IMG/VR virus record: IMGVR_UViG_3300020472_000089
Coordinates: 1-33,869 of that record
Reading direction: 5' to 3' (one strand)
Length of the DNA: 33,869 nucleotides
Source: a virus
In this document: positions 8,713 through 17,458 of the stretch, piece by piece
Layout: each line of letters begins with the position of its first letter
Position numbering within the stretch: position 1 is the first letter of the stretch
The notes under the pieces: generated by a model
Told to the model about the DNA's origin: nothing
The model's input: only the letters and a program-made list of their open reading frames with translations
Databases searched by the model: none
Program-made: the position numbers and the translations under genes

Positions 8713-9165
8713 TTATATACGGACAAATCTATACAGATCGTCACTACCCCACACCATCTTGCCGTCGTTACTCAGTCCTTTGTCTCTTGAAAATAATTTG
8801 TGACCATAGAGACTGATTTCCGATACTACACGGTATCCCTTCTCACCTCTACACTTGTCACTATCCAATTTACCACTCCAGCAATCATCTTGAAATGTGA
8901 AAACCATATCACATTCTTCATGACGTGATAGATCCAATCTAAAGTTCTCCATAATCACTAGATTACGAGAAACAACCTTGATCTTGTGTTTTCTATTACG
9001 GTATGGTTTATCGGGACCATCTACTCTATAAAAATTCTTAGATGTGTACCAATCACTTTCCTTTGACCATATAACCTCAGTTTGTGCAAAAACATGAGGA
9101 TTAGACTGTGCTTGTGCTCTATTAGTCCAATGTCCTAGCAAATACTCATCAAAATCATTCGTCAT
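8713..9165 (-). CDS. cpeT: CpeT/CpcT-like phycobiliprotein lyase
   Basis: The sequence follows the CpeT family closely: LLGHWTNRAQAQSNPHVFAQ near the N-terminus, PYRNRKHKI, VIMENFRLD, CRGEKGYRVVSEISLYG, and a C-terminal DKGLSND...VWGSDDLYRF. Family members attach or chaperone phycobilin chromophores on phycobiliproteins in the host antenna; several cyanophages carry one. At 150 residues it is shorter than many host proteins. Start chosen at the ATG at 9165 (MTNDFDEYLLGHW, GAG just upstream), overlapping the previous stop; an ATG at 9186 is also possible. It is the second gene of a late-promoter operon and is followed by a terminator. Confidence 0.85.
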   Translation of the reverse strand: MTNDFDEYLLGHWTNRAQAQSNPHVFAQTEVIWSKESDWYTSKNFYRVDGPDKPYRNRKHKIKVVSRNLVIMENFRLDLSRHEECDMVFTFQDDCWSGKLDSDKCRGEKGYRVVSEISLYGHKLFSRDKGLSNDGKMVWGSDDLYRFVRI

Positions 9166-9445
9166 ACACTCGGCACTCAAAAGCATCAGGATGATTGTCG
9201 CAATATTGATCTAACTGCTTATCCTGGTGTCTGAGATGATAATCATTGATACCAGTCTCAGGCTCTTCACCCTTATGGTATTCATCATAATTTGCTGTTA
9301 CGTTTTTTAAATCTTCCTCGCTATACTCATGCATACCATGATTAGTGTGTTCTTTATGATCCTTTGGATCAAGATACACTTCATGGTCTAAGTCATGAGA
9401 TCTTTTCGCTTGAGGGTTCTCTCCGAATTCGCTCATAGTTGTCAT
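9155..9445 (-). CDS. Hypothetical hydrophilic His/Asp/Glu-rich protein, 96 aa
   Basis: Strongly charged and His-rich (HDLDHEVYLDPKDHKEHTNH, then EYSEEDLKNVTANYDEYHKG), probably soluble and partly disordered; no family recognised. The many His/Asp/Glu side chains could bind metal, but nothing proves this. It is the first gene of a two-gene unit with the CpeT gene, overlapping it by about 11 nt. Late promoter ACTAAATA lies 21 nt upstream of the ATG at 9445; a second ATG at 9436 is also possible. Confidence 0.6.
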   Translation of the reverse strand: MTTMSEFGENPQAKRSHDLDHEVYLDPKDHKEHTNHGMHEYSEEDLKNVTANYDEYHKGEEPETGINDYHLRHQDKQLDQYCDNHPDAFECRVYDE

Positions 9446-9465
9446 AAGTAGATTTCAACTAGAAT

Positions 9466-9472
9466 TATTTAG
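9466..9472 (-). promoter_or_regulatory. Late promoter box CTAAATA for the CpeT operon
   Basis: CTAAATA (8-mer ACTAAATA) lies 21 nt before the ATG at 9445, directly after the TAA stop of the gp27-like gene. The same variant precedes gp4, gp26 and the gene at 29995-30228 at 21-22 nt. Confidence 0.55.
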
Positions 9473-10849
9473 TTATCTTAGCACAGAATCCTTTAATAGC
9501 TCTAGTTCTGTGTACAAAACCTGACCTGTGGTATTATGCTTAACATTTGCGATTAAATATCTTCCACTATATTTCCTATCAATCTGGGTCTGTCTACCTG
9601 CCTTGTAACTTGCTGGAATTATAACATCAATACCACCACCAGCATACAAATCTAGATTGCCTGGTATTGTTATGGTAAGTTTAATATTCTTTAAGGATTC
9701 AGCCCTCATGTGCTGATATGCCTGTAGATCTACCATCTCCTGATAGTTCGACTGAGGATTCTCAACATACTTTGGATCAAATATTTGATTGGACAAGAAG
9801 TTATACCGTATCCTTCTTGGTATTGCAACCTGCTTTCTAATAGAAGGATCTAACTGAGTTAAGGGACTAACAGTCTTCTTACTATCTAAGTGAGACATCT
9901 TCTTCCATATCCTATCCATATTATAGGTAGGATTATCAGTAGATAGTTCCTTACTCATACCCATCCTAGAAGATCCTATTGTTACTGGATCAAATCCAAC
10001 CGTATAACCTGAGAAATTACCATCTCTCATAGTTTCTAATAGATGTTTCTCTCTAGGAAATACTATACCATTAATAGCATAGGCATCTCCACCAGTACTA
10101 TCAACCTTCTTAGGACTGTAATGATACTTGTAAATCTTAGGTTTACCCTTGATAGCATCCGTCTGCTTATCATATGTCTGCTCATTGATCTCATCAATCA
10201 ACTGATCGATTGACCTGAAATGATACCCCAAAGCATTCTCATAGAATAAGAATCCATTCTGTAATGATCCACCTGACTTAGATTTCCTTACACTCCTTTC
10301 AGACATCCAGTAGATCGCATCGAATGGTCTCCAATTAGGTGCCACAAATGATTGCTTATTGACAGTCTGCTCTAAGAAACACTTCTTATTACTACCCAGA
10401 TATTTTTTATTAGTTAAAAGTTTTTTGATAATCTCAGATGCTTCAGTCTTTCCTTTAAATATGACCTCAGATTGACCAAATACACTGATAGATTCATTAG
10501 TAATAAATTCACCAGAACAACACTCAACCATGAACACATCATTAGTTGGGTTTGATCTAGAACGTGAATGAACACAGAATATTCTAAAATTATATGTCCT
10601 ATCAACAATAGATGACTGGATCTGCAACTTCAATTCTTCAGAACCTGTCATCAGGTTAATGATACCAGCAGAATCTTCAAATATAAATGATGCCTCTATA
10701 GTTGCTTGGTTGACACTCTCTCGTATTTCCCACCCTCTACAGAAATTGTACAGGTTAAACGCTCCTTCTTCGTTTGCTAAACGTTTACCGTCTCTCCAAA
10801 TACTGAGACGATATTCAATTTCACCGACATTGGTCCGTTGTAATACCAT
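9473..10849 (-). CDS. 27: Baseplate hub protein, gp27-like, 458 aa
   Basis: The features suggest a gp27/gpD-type hub. An N-terminal beta domain (FNLYNFCRGWEIRESVNQAT, IEASFIFEDSAGIINLMTG) is followed by the phrase APNWRPFDAIYWMSERSV, which in such hubs lies in the trimerisation region. The C-terminal phrase reads YSGRYLIANVKHNTTGQVLY, then TELELLKDS. Its position between the tape-measure genes and gp5 matches the tail gene order. The ATG at 10849 follows the tape-measure stop by 1 nt with AGGA upstream. Late promoter activity must come from 14035. Assignment rests on recalled motif resemblance and context. Confidence 0.7.
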   Translation of the reverse strand: MVLQRTNVGEIEYRLSIWRDGKRLANEEGAFNLYNFCRGWEIRESVNQATIEASFIFEDSAGIINLMTGSEELKLQIQSSIVDRTYNFRIFCVHSRSRSNPTNDVFMVECCSGEFITNESISVFGQSEVIFKGKTEASEIIKKLLTNKKYLGSNKKCFLEQTVNKQSFVAPNWRPFDAIYWMSERSVRKSKSGGSLQNGFLFYENALGYHFRSIDQLIDEINEQTYDKQTDAIKGKPKIYKYHYSPKKVDSTGGDAYAINGIVFPREKHLLETMRDGNFSGYTVGFDPVTIGSSRMGMSKELSTDNPTYNMDRIWKKMSHLDSKKTVSPLTQLDPSIRKQVAIPRRIRYNFLSNQIFDPKYVENPQSNYQEMVDLQAYQHMRAESLKNIKLTITIPGNLDLYAGGGIDVIIPASYKAGRQTQIDRKYSGRYLIANVKHNTTGQVLYTELELLKDSVLR

Positions 10850-10850
10850 G

Positions 10851-13800
10851 TTATCCTAACTTTAAACCTATAGTACTTTGTAACCTACTTGCATTAAGTG
10901 AGGATTTAGATCCCATGAGACCTCCCATGTTACCACCACCACCTTTTTTAAGTTGTTCAATTGCTGATTGAGCAGCAGCAACGTTTGCTCTTACAGAAGA
11001 GTTATGTGCTTCAACAGCAGCCATAGTCTCTTGAACAAGTCTCCTTGTCCTATCTGTAATATTTTCTCTAGCATATGATCTGTTCTGATATGCTTTCTTC
11101 AATGCATAAGACTCTTTCTTCTGCTGATTTTCATTACCTCCTGTTCCACTTGGACCACCTTTCTTACCAGTATTTAATATACTACCACTTGACCCACTTG
11201 CAGAAGATGCTTGAGTTGCACCACCACCATAAGAAGTATTAAAAACCTGTGACTGTGCTTTATTACTAGATGATTTCTTCGTATCAGTTTCCTTAGTGCT
11301 AACACCTGATCCTGCTAAGCCAGTACCAGGACCACCAAGCTCAGACTTAGCCATCCAATCATTGAAATCATGATTACCTAAAGTGCTAAAGGTATTTCCT
11401 CCAAATTTAATACTAGATGCATTAAAACTAGGAGAATACGCACCACCTTTCTTATAGGTAGTTGAATTCATTAATGCATATGCCTGAGGCTCAGAGAATC
11501 CCTTACCTGTAATCATACCAGACAACCAGTCGTTGTCCATTGCACCTTGCATTGCAGCGTCAGCCTTGTTCATCTGACTAGAACTATACATCTTGTTCCC
11601 TGCACCCAGATTATCAAGTATATCTGATAAACTCTTTGCTCCACCAAGAACAGAAGAACTAGAACCACTATCAACTAAACCTGCTTGATTCATAATGGTC
11701 TTGGCTGCCATTGCCATACCATCAACACCATCTCCACCAGCTTGTTGAATGATTGCTTGCTTCATTCTATTCAAATCACTTTCACTCATACCAATAGCAC
11801 CAGATCCAGCTACCCGTCTGTCACCAAATCCAAAGTGAAGTTTACCTCTCTCTCCACCAGATGATCTTCTATTACCTCCAAAGGTCCATGAACCCCAGTC
11901 ATCATAAGAAATTTCAGTAAGTTTTAAACCCTTTCTATTAGAGAATGATCTATCTGCTAACTGTTTTAGCATAGATTTCTTATCACCTTTACCAAACCAC
12001 TGAACATCAAGTCCTAATCCTTTCTTATGCAATCCATCTTTAGGATTACGTTGCTTACCAGAAGGATCAAATCCACCTCTATTAGGTGGTCCTTTTTTCC
12101 ACTTATTACGTTTGAAATTGGGGTGATTGAAAACAGTATAACCTTGGTTTAAGAACTGGCGACCTGCTGTATTAACTGCCTGTTGTCCACCACCTACTAA
12201 TTTCTGATTTGGTCCTGCAGAACCACCACCACCTCCACCACCACTAGCACCAAGAACATTACCAAGTGCCTGGTTCATTCCACCATCACCAGTAACACCA
12301 CCTAAGATGTTACCCAATAATCCACCAACGCCACCTTGCTGTGACATATTACCAATGACACCCTTCGCTAGGTGTCCAAGTCTCTGACCGAAGGACATCC
12401 CTTCAGTACCTTCACCAAACATGGTATTACCAATACCACCTGCAATACCAAGCCATTTGGATGCTTTACTACCTGGTTTTATAAAGGAACCTGCTATACC
12501 AAGTATATCTTTAAATGTAGCTTTACCACCTTCACCACTACCTCCACCCATTATAGTGCTAAGAGCACCACCTATAGCACTTCCTTTATTACCAAATAAT
12601 GCACCACCTAATTGACCCAATAAGGGTGACTTCATAAATGACCCGAAGGTCGCATGACCATCTTTATAATCTAAACCTAAACTTCCACCTTGAAGCATTG
12701 CACCATAAGATGCTGCATTTGCTACTGGTCCTATACCACTAGTACCTTGACCACCTCCTTTACCACCAAAAAGTCCACTCAGTCCACTGCCCAAGGAACT
12801 CCAGAATCCACCGCCACCACTCTTAGGTTTAGAAGCAGAACCTCCACCAAATGATCCACCTTTACTACCACCACCAAACATTCCACCGATGGCTTTACCA
12901 ATACTACCAAAGAAGAACTGTTTATCTCCTAATCTAGGTAAATCAAATCCATCAGCATGAGCCATTTGCATGTTGGCCATGGTCAACCCAGGATTTGCCT
13001 TGGTTGCAAAGTTATTAAAAGGTATTATATAAGACTCACCAGTATTTTTCTTAGCAACATACTCAGTTCCATGACCAATAAATTCAGGACTACCTTTTCC
13101 AGGTGATGTAGATACAGGATAACCTGAATCAGGACCAGATATCCAACCACCAGTAGCGAATCCTGGTAATGGTCTAGGGCGGTAACCGCCATATGCATAC
13201 TCTTCTTCTTCAAACCCTGAATTAACATTCTTGGCTTTATTAGCGAGGTAAGCTGCACCACCTACAGTAACTACTGCTCCTAATGCCTTACCTTTCCATC
13301 CTCCAGGGAATCTACCTCTAGTCTTTAACCCTCTATGAAACTTAGTTAATGATCTATAGAATAGTTTTAAGACATTCCTAACATCACTAATCAGTGCTTT
13401 AGGATTAGTTAACCATCTAATACCTACAAAGAGACCAGCTAAATTTACAAATGATTTTGCAAACCCAGTTAATCGTTCCCACCAAGTAGCATCCTCTTTC
13501 AATAAATCATAAAGACCATCTAATATCCCAACAACCCTTGACTTAAAGAAGTTAGTGATCCATTTAAATACCTTCGCTAATGTCTCAATGGCATTACGTA
13601 TCTTCTGTTTATTATCTGGATCAGATAACCATTCTAAAGCAGGTCTTATAAGGGCAAATTTAATCAGACCACCAAGTATCTTCAGTAAACCTTCAAAGAA
13701 TTTGGGTGCACCTCTACCAACATAATCATTAATAAATCCAGAGAACGTATTCTTTTCTACTTTAGTATACTTCGGTGTAAATTTCTTTACTCTCTTCTTC

Positions 13801-14012
13801 TCGTCCTCTAACCTCTTAAGTTCTATCTTCTTGATATCTACAACAACAAGACCAATAGAATTAAGAGTTGATCCAAGGTTGTTAAACGCTTGGATAGTCT
13901 TCATTGAATATGAAGCTGCAGATTTATCGGCTGCTCCTGCTGCCGCTGCCTTCTGAATATTAGGAGATATCAGCTTATATGCATTAATTTTACTTTCTTT
14001 TTTAATCGCCAT
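10851..14012 (-). CDS. Tape-measure-like protein B with M15-like and SleB-like hydrolase segments, 1053 aa
   Basis: Residues 1-250 hold helices and hydrophobic segments (GLLKILGGLIKFALIRPALEWLSDPDN, in part). Residues about 365-600 are Gly-rich with repeated hydrophobic patches. Residues about 615-730 resemble a zinc M15/VanY-like peptidase: HPNF (630-633), then His662-x2-Gly-x3-Asp669 (LHKKGLGLD), ending with His726 (KLHFGFG). Residues about 744-850 resemble SleB-type cell wall hydrolases (MAMAAKTIMNQAGLVDSG, then SLSDIL, SSSQMNKADAAMQ). The N-terminal quarter is paralogous to the next gene upstream. This would be a tail-length ruler that also cuts peptidoglycan; all of this is inferred from motifs. 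Late promoter AATAAATA 23 nt upstream. Confidence 0.75.
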   Translation of the reverse strand: MAIKKESKINAYKLISPNIQKAAAAGAADKSAASYSMKTIQAFNNLGSTLNSIGLVVVDIKKIELKRLEDEKKRVKKFTPKYTKVEKNTFSGFINDYVGRGAPKFFEGLLKILGGLIKFALIRPALEWLSDPDNKQKIRNAIETLAKVFKWITNFFKSRVVGILDGLYDLLKEDATWWERLTGFAKSFVNLAGLFVGIRWLTNPKALISDVRNVLKLFYRSLTKFHRGLKTRGRFPGGWKGKALGAVVTVGGAAYLANKAKNVNSGFEEEEYAYGGYRPRPLPGFATGGWISGPDSGYPVSTSPGKGSPEFIGHGTEYVAKKNTGESYIIPFNNFATKANPGLTMANMQMAHADGFDLPRLGDKQFFFGSIGKAIGGMFGGGSKGGSFGGGSASKPKSGGGGFWSSLGSGLSGLFGGKGGGQGTSGIGPVANAASYGAMLQGGSLGLDYKDGHATFGSFMKSPLLGQLGGALFGNKGSAIGGALSTIMGGGSGEGGKATFKDILGIAGSFIKPGSKASKWLGIAGGIGNTMFGEGTEGMSFGQRLGHLAKGVIGNMSQQGGVGGLLGNILGGVTGDGGMNQALGNVLGASGGGGGGGSAGPNQKLVGGGQQAVNTAGRQFLNQGYTVFNHPNFKRNKWKKGPPNRGGFDPSGKQRNPKDGLHKKGLGLDVQWFGKGDKKSMLKQLADRSFSNRKGLKLTEISYDDWGSWTFGGNRRSSGGERGKLHFGFGDRRVAGSGAIGMSESDLNRMKQAIIQQAGGDGVDGMAMAAKTIMNQAGLVDSGSSSSVLGGAKSLSDILDNLGAGNKMYSSSQMNKADAAMQGAMDNDWLSGMITGKGFSEPQAYALMNSTTYKKGGAYSPSFNASSIKFGGNTFSTLGNHDFNDWMAKSELGGPGTGLAGSGVSTKETDTKKSSSNKAQSQVFNTSYGGGATQASSASGSSGSILNTGKKGGPSGTGGNENQQKKESYALKKAYQNRSYARENITDRTRRLVQETMAAVEAHNSSVRANVAAAQSAIEQLKKGGGGNMGGLMGSKSSLNASRLQSTIGLKLG

Positions 14013-14034
14013 TTATGACTGACACCTATCGTAT

Positions 14035-14042
14035 TATTTATT
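14035..14042 (-). promoter_or_regulatory. T4-type late promoter box AATAAATA
   Basis: Lies 23 nt before the ATG at 14012, overlapping the TAA stop of the upstream tape-measure paralogue. It gives the second paralogue and the hub gene their own transcript start. Confidence 0.6.
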
Positions 14043-17000
14043 AAGCTTGCGCTGGTTGTGGCATTGGTACTGGAACAGGTCTTGGTATAGGAACTGGAGT
14101 TTGTATTTCCATCAACCTCTCTAATAACATAGGAACAGGAACGAATTCCAATGAAGATTGCATAGCATATTCCCTAGACAGTCCTCCTCCCTTGTTACTA
14201 AATGTTTTCTGTGTTGATGGTATAACACCAAGAACCATAGGATCAACACCCAGTTCAGCAGCCATCTCTCTCAATCCACCCATCAAAGCACCAGGTCCAC
14301 CAGTGCCCATCATTCCTGTTATGGTTCTAAACAAACCACCCATACCCATATTGTCTGCAATATTACCAAGTAATCCCATTGGAGAGAATCCACCTACACC
14401 AAAGCTATCCAACCCAAATAGTTGTGATAGTCCTGGAACATTAGCAATACCTGGTATCATTCCAATGAGTCCACCAACAGCAGGGAACTTCTTAACGAAG
14501 CCACCAAACTTATTCATTAAACCTTGAACACCTTCAGGTAAGAATGATGTAAGTGATCCTAATGCACCACCTATACCACCCTGCATGAATCCTCCCAGTG
14601 CTTTACCCAGAGGATTATTTTGCATAAATCCACTGACAGAATCAGCAATTCCTCCGAATGTTCCTGGGAACATACCTCCTAAAGCACCTATACCTCCAGT
14701 AATTGCACCAAATATATCACCACTAGCAGCAGCACTAATAGCCTTAATACCAGCAATAAATGGTGCAGCAGGTGGAAATACTATCGGTACAATTGTTCCA
14801 AGAATACTTCCAATCGGTGAATTCATTATTCCACCAACGGCATTACCTATTCCACTAACTACACCACCGATCGCTTTACCTATCCCACTAACTGCTTTAC
14901 TAATACCTTTAAAAATCTTACCAAAGAAGAACTGCTTTGTGTTTAGTCGGGGTAATTGTCTTATTAACTTACCACCAGTTGCCCAACTAAAAGGATTCCA
15001 CCAAGAACCCTTCTTCTTAGCAGGTTCCTCTTTCTTAGTAGTCCCACCTCCAAAATCTATATCAAAAGATCCAGTGTTAGGTATCTCATAATCCTTACCA
15101 AAGATACTTTCATCCTTCTTCCATATATCTGGGTTCTGCCAGATACCACCATCTTTTGGCTTGGTATCAAAAACACTACCAGAATCCCAATCTTTACCAA
15201 GGTCAGGCATCTGATAATCATCACCAAAGACACTCGAATCAATATCCCAAACACTCTTAGGTTTTTCTTCCTTCTTAGGATTCTTGAATACATCTAAGAA
15301 ATCCCACCATTGGTTCTGATATCCGTCTCCTTTATCAGTTCTTACATTAGGAGTGCCATGACGATTCTTCTGTCTATCTGATTTTTCAAAAGGATCTCGA
15401 ACACTCTCATTATATGCAGTACTTGGTTTAGTATCACCTTCATAACCAACTATCCTTCCACGATGATTACGAATTGGTTTTCCTTTAGTAGTTCCAGAAG
15501 TACCATCACCTGCTGTTGCACTCGTAGGATCTCCAGTGGTGTCATTTGCAGTGCCATCACCCTTCACACCCTTCATTTTCGCACCAGTCTCTACTGGTGC
15601 ACTTCCAGCTTCCTGTTTGAAGAATGCTTTATGGAATAACGGGAAAGTATTACCTGTAAGGTTTGCCATCCAGAAGACGTTGGGTATTTCTTTACCCATC
15701 ATCAATCCAAAAGGACCAAGCATAGCCTTCATGGCTAACTTAGCACCACCCCAGATCTTGTTTCTCATTCCAAAACCGAGAGGTGGAATCCAATCAGGTG
15801 GCTCTTTAGGGAAGTCTGGTATCTTAAACTTAGGAATGCCAGCATAGAATCTCTTCCATCCAGAAGAAATCCATGACAACATCTTCGTAGCAGAATGGAA
15901 AAGACCCATCAAGTCTTCTCTTAACTTCTTACCTGCTGCCTTCCATCCATCACCTCGGAACCCAATGTATAATAACTCACCAACATATTCACCACCCATC
16001 ATACCTATGAGTGATCCTATACCTGGTACTGGTATTAGTGTTCCTAATGCACCACCAACAGCAGAACCTACTGTCTTAAATATTGCTTTATCCCAAGGAT
16101 CCCCTGATAATATAGAGAATATACCTGTTAATAATGCACCAAAGATAGGTATCCTACCAAAGGTTTGTTTGAATGCACCTTTAAGTAACTTTAAGTTTGC
16201 TGGACCTAAGAATTTAAGTGCTCCTCTGCCCACACCCCTTTGAAGTCCTTTACTAAGAACTTTACCTGGTTTAACGTTTGGTCCTTTTGGAGATAAACCA
16301 CTCGATTTTGGTGGTGGTTTAAATGCAGATGGTTTCTTATTTGCTAATCTCTTTACTCTCTTGAGTGCTTCCGACTCACTTAATCCTTGTTTAAGAGCAT
16401 CTCGATATACTCTACTACCATTCTTACCATATCTTTTAGCGACGTTTTGGCTAGTCTTTGTTATCTTTTGATGTTTGGGAGTGGGACCACTCTTTCCAGT
16501 TCTACTTGTTTTACCTCGACCTTTACTCTCAGTGTTTCTATTTGGATTATAAAAATCCAAATTTAACATGCTAAGAATAGCATCCATCAATCCAAATGGA
16601 TTAAGAAGTGCTTGTAAACCTACTATCCCTACTAAAAGAGTACCTAACCCTTTTAGTCTACTCCAAAAAGTTCCTTGACCGTTTGTAAGAGCAGTAAACC
16701 CATCTAAAACTCTGGTTACACTACCCTTTGCAAAACCATATAACTTACTAAAAACAAAATGAAGTTTCTCTGCAAATACTTCTATCTTCTTTGTGTTATT
16801 TGGATCAGCAATCCACCCCATTATAAACTTAGTTACATCCCAAGCAACTATGGTGGAAATCCACTTGAAGACACCAAACAACATGCCTTCTAACCCCCCA
16901 AAGAGGGAATTCATTATCTGTTCTATTAGACTCTTCTTCGGTTTCTTCTGTATCTTAGTCTTAAGATTTATACCTTTGCCCAATAGAGCGTTTCTGCGCT

Positions 17001-17253
17001 CCAAATCATCTTCATTTTTCTGATCACGTTCACGTTGCATTCTGCGACGCTCTGCGACCTCTCTCATCTTATCCGTTTTAAGAGATGCTAAAGATATGGC
17101 ATGAATATCTTTAACTAAAGAACCAAGACTACCAATAGTATTACCAAGTCTATTAACAGCTAGCAAATTAGTTCTTGGTCCGTTGGCTGCCAGAGTTGAT
17201 TTGCCGCCACCACCGCCAGGATTAACTAACTTATATGGTTTTATTTTAGCCAC
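14041..17253 (-). CDS. Tape-measure-like protein A, 1070 aa
   Basis: Architecture is typical of tape measures. A charged coiled-coil candidate lies at residues about 60-90 (REVAERRRMQRERDQKNEDD), hydrophobic segments at about 110-230 and 380-430, a linker rich in Lys/Gly/Thr, then an Ala/Gly/hydrophobic region and a Pro-rich tail (VPIPRPVPVPMPQPAQA). It shares with its downstream neighbour the N-terminal KI-YKL phrase, IADPNN/LSDPDN followed by KKI, a VLDGF/ILDGL segment and RL-KQFFFG. The start is GTG at 17253, overlapping the TAA of the frameshift chaperone extension, with no Shine-Dalgarno, so translational coupling is likely. No hydrolase motif seen. Confidence 0.7.
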   Translation of the reverse strand: MAKIKPYKLVNPGGGGGKSTLAANGPRTNLLAVNRLGNTIGSLGSLVKDIHAISLASLKTDKMREVAERRRMQRERDQKNEDDLERRNALLGKGINLKTKIQKKPKKSLIEQIMNSLFGGLEGMLFGVFKWISTIVAWDVTKFIMGWIADPNNTKKIEVFAEKLHFVFSKLYGFAKGSVTRVLDGFTALTNGQGTFWSRLKGLGTLLVGIVGLQALLNPFGLMDAILSMLNLDFYNPNRNTESKGRGKTSRTGKSGPTPKHQKITKTSQNVAKRYGKNGSRVYRDALKQGLSESEALKRVKRLANKKPSAFKPPPKSSGLSPKGPNVKPGKVLSKGLQRGVGRGALKFLGPANLKLLKGAFKQTFGRIPIFGALLTGIFSILSGDPWDKAIFKTVGSAVGGALGTLIPVPGIGSLIGMMGGEYVGELLYIGFRGDGWKAAGKKLREDLMGLFHSATKMLSWISSGWKRFYAGIPKFKIPDFPKEPPDWIPPLGFGMRNKIWGGAKLAMKAMLGPFGLMMGKEIPNVFWMANLTGNTFPLFHKAFFKQEAGSAPVETGAKMKGVKGDGTANDTTGDPTSATAGDGTSGTTKGKPIRNHRGRIVGYEGDTKPSTAYNESVRDPFEKSDRQKNRHGTPNVRTDKGDGYQNQWWDFLDVFKNPKKEEKPKSVWDIDSSVFGDDYQMPDLGKDWDSGSVFDTKPKDGGIWQNPDIWKKDESIFGKDYEIPNTGSFDIDFGGGTTKKEEPAKKKGSWWNPFSWATGGKLIRQLPRLNTKQFFFGKIFKGISKAVSGIGKAIGGVVSGIGNAVGGIMNSPIGSILGTIVPIVFPPAAPFIAGIKAISAAASGDIFGAITGGIGALGGMFPGTFGGIADSVSGFMQNNPLGKALGGFMQGGIGGALGSLTSFLPEGVQGLMNKFGGFVKKFPAVGGLIGMIPGIANVPGLSQLFGLDSFGVGGFSPMGLLGNIADNMGMGGLFRTITGMMGTGGPGALMGGLREMAAELGVDPMVLGVIPSTQKTFSNKGGGLSREYAMQSSLEFVPVPMLLERLMEIQTPVPIPRPVPVPMPQPAQA

Positions 17254-17458
17254 CAGATGCTTGCTGTTGTGCTTGTTGGTCCTTCATTCGCTTCTCTTCT
17301 TCCTTAAGGAAGTCGATTAGCATTTTCACATAAATTTCCTTCTCCCAAGGCATTAGACTTTCAATGTGTTCAATGCTCCACTTATGATGATGGATTAAGG
17401 CGAAATTAGTATCATAATAACTACGAAGATTATTATGAAGAAGGGCTAGCCGAAAAAA
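17246..17458 (-). CDS. -1 frameshift extension of gp26: tail assembly chaperone (T-like) domain
   Basis: Just before the gp26 stop the mRNA reads T TTT TTC (17458-17452), a perfect X XXY YYZ slippery heptamer. A -1 slip continues through 68 more codons to a TAA at 17246-17248. The extension (LIHHHKWSIEHIESLMPWEK, then EIYVKMLIDFLKEEEKRMK and a Gln-rich tail) looks like the T part of lambda-type G/GT chaperones and lies directly before the tape-measure gene, as those do. It has no ATG near its beginning that would explain independent expression of the whole segment. The fusion product would be about 303 residues. Confidence 0.7.
   Translation of the reverse strand, partial: FFRLALLHNNLRSYYDTNFALIHHHKWSIEHIESLMPWEKEIYVKMLIDFLKEEEKRMKDQQAQQQASGG

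Noticed and set aside
12372-12615. Long plus-strand frames opposite the Gly-rich part of tape-measure-like protein B
   Set aside because: They are antisense shadows of Gly/Ala-rich coding sequence (Pro/Thr-rich, no ribosome site, no family).
14192-15091. Plus-strand Pro/Ile-rich frames of 111 and 168 codons opposite tape-measure-like protein A
   Set aside because: The composition is what the reverse strand of Gly/Ala/Ile-rich codons gives; the minus-strand gene is continuous and convincing.
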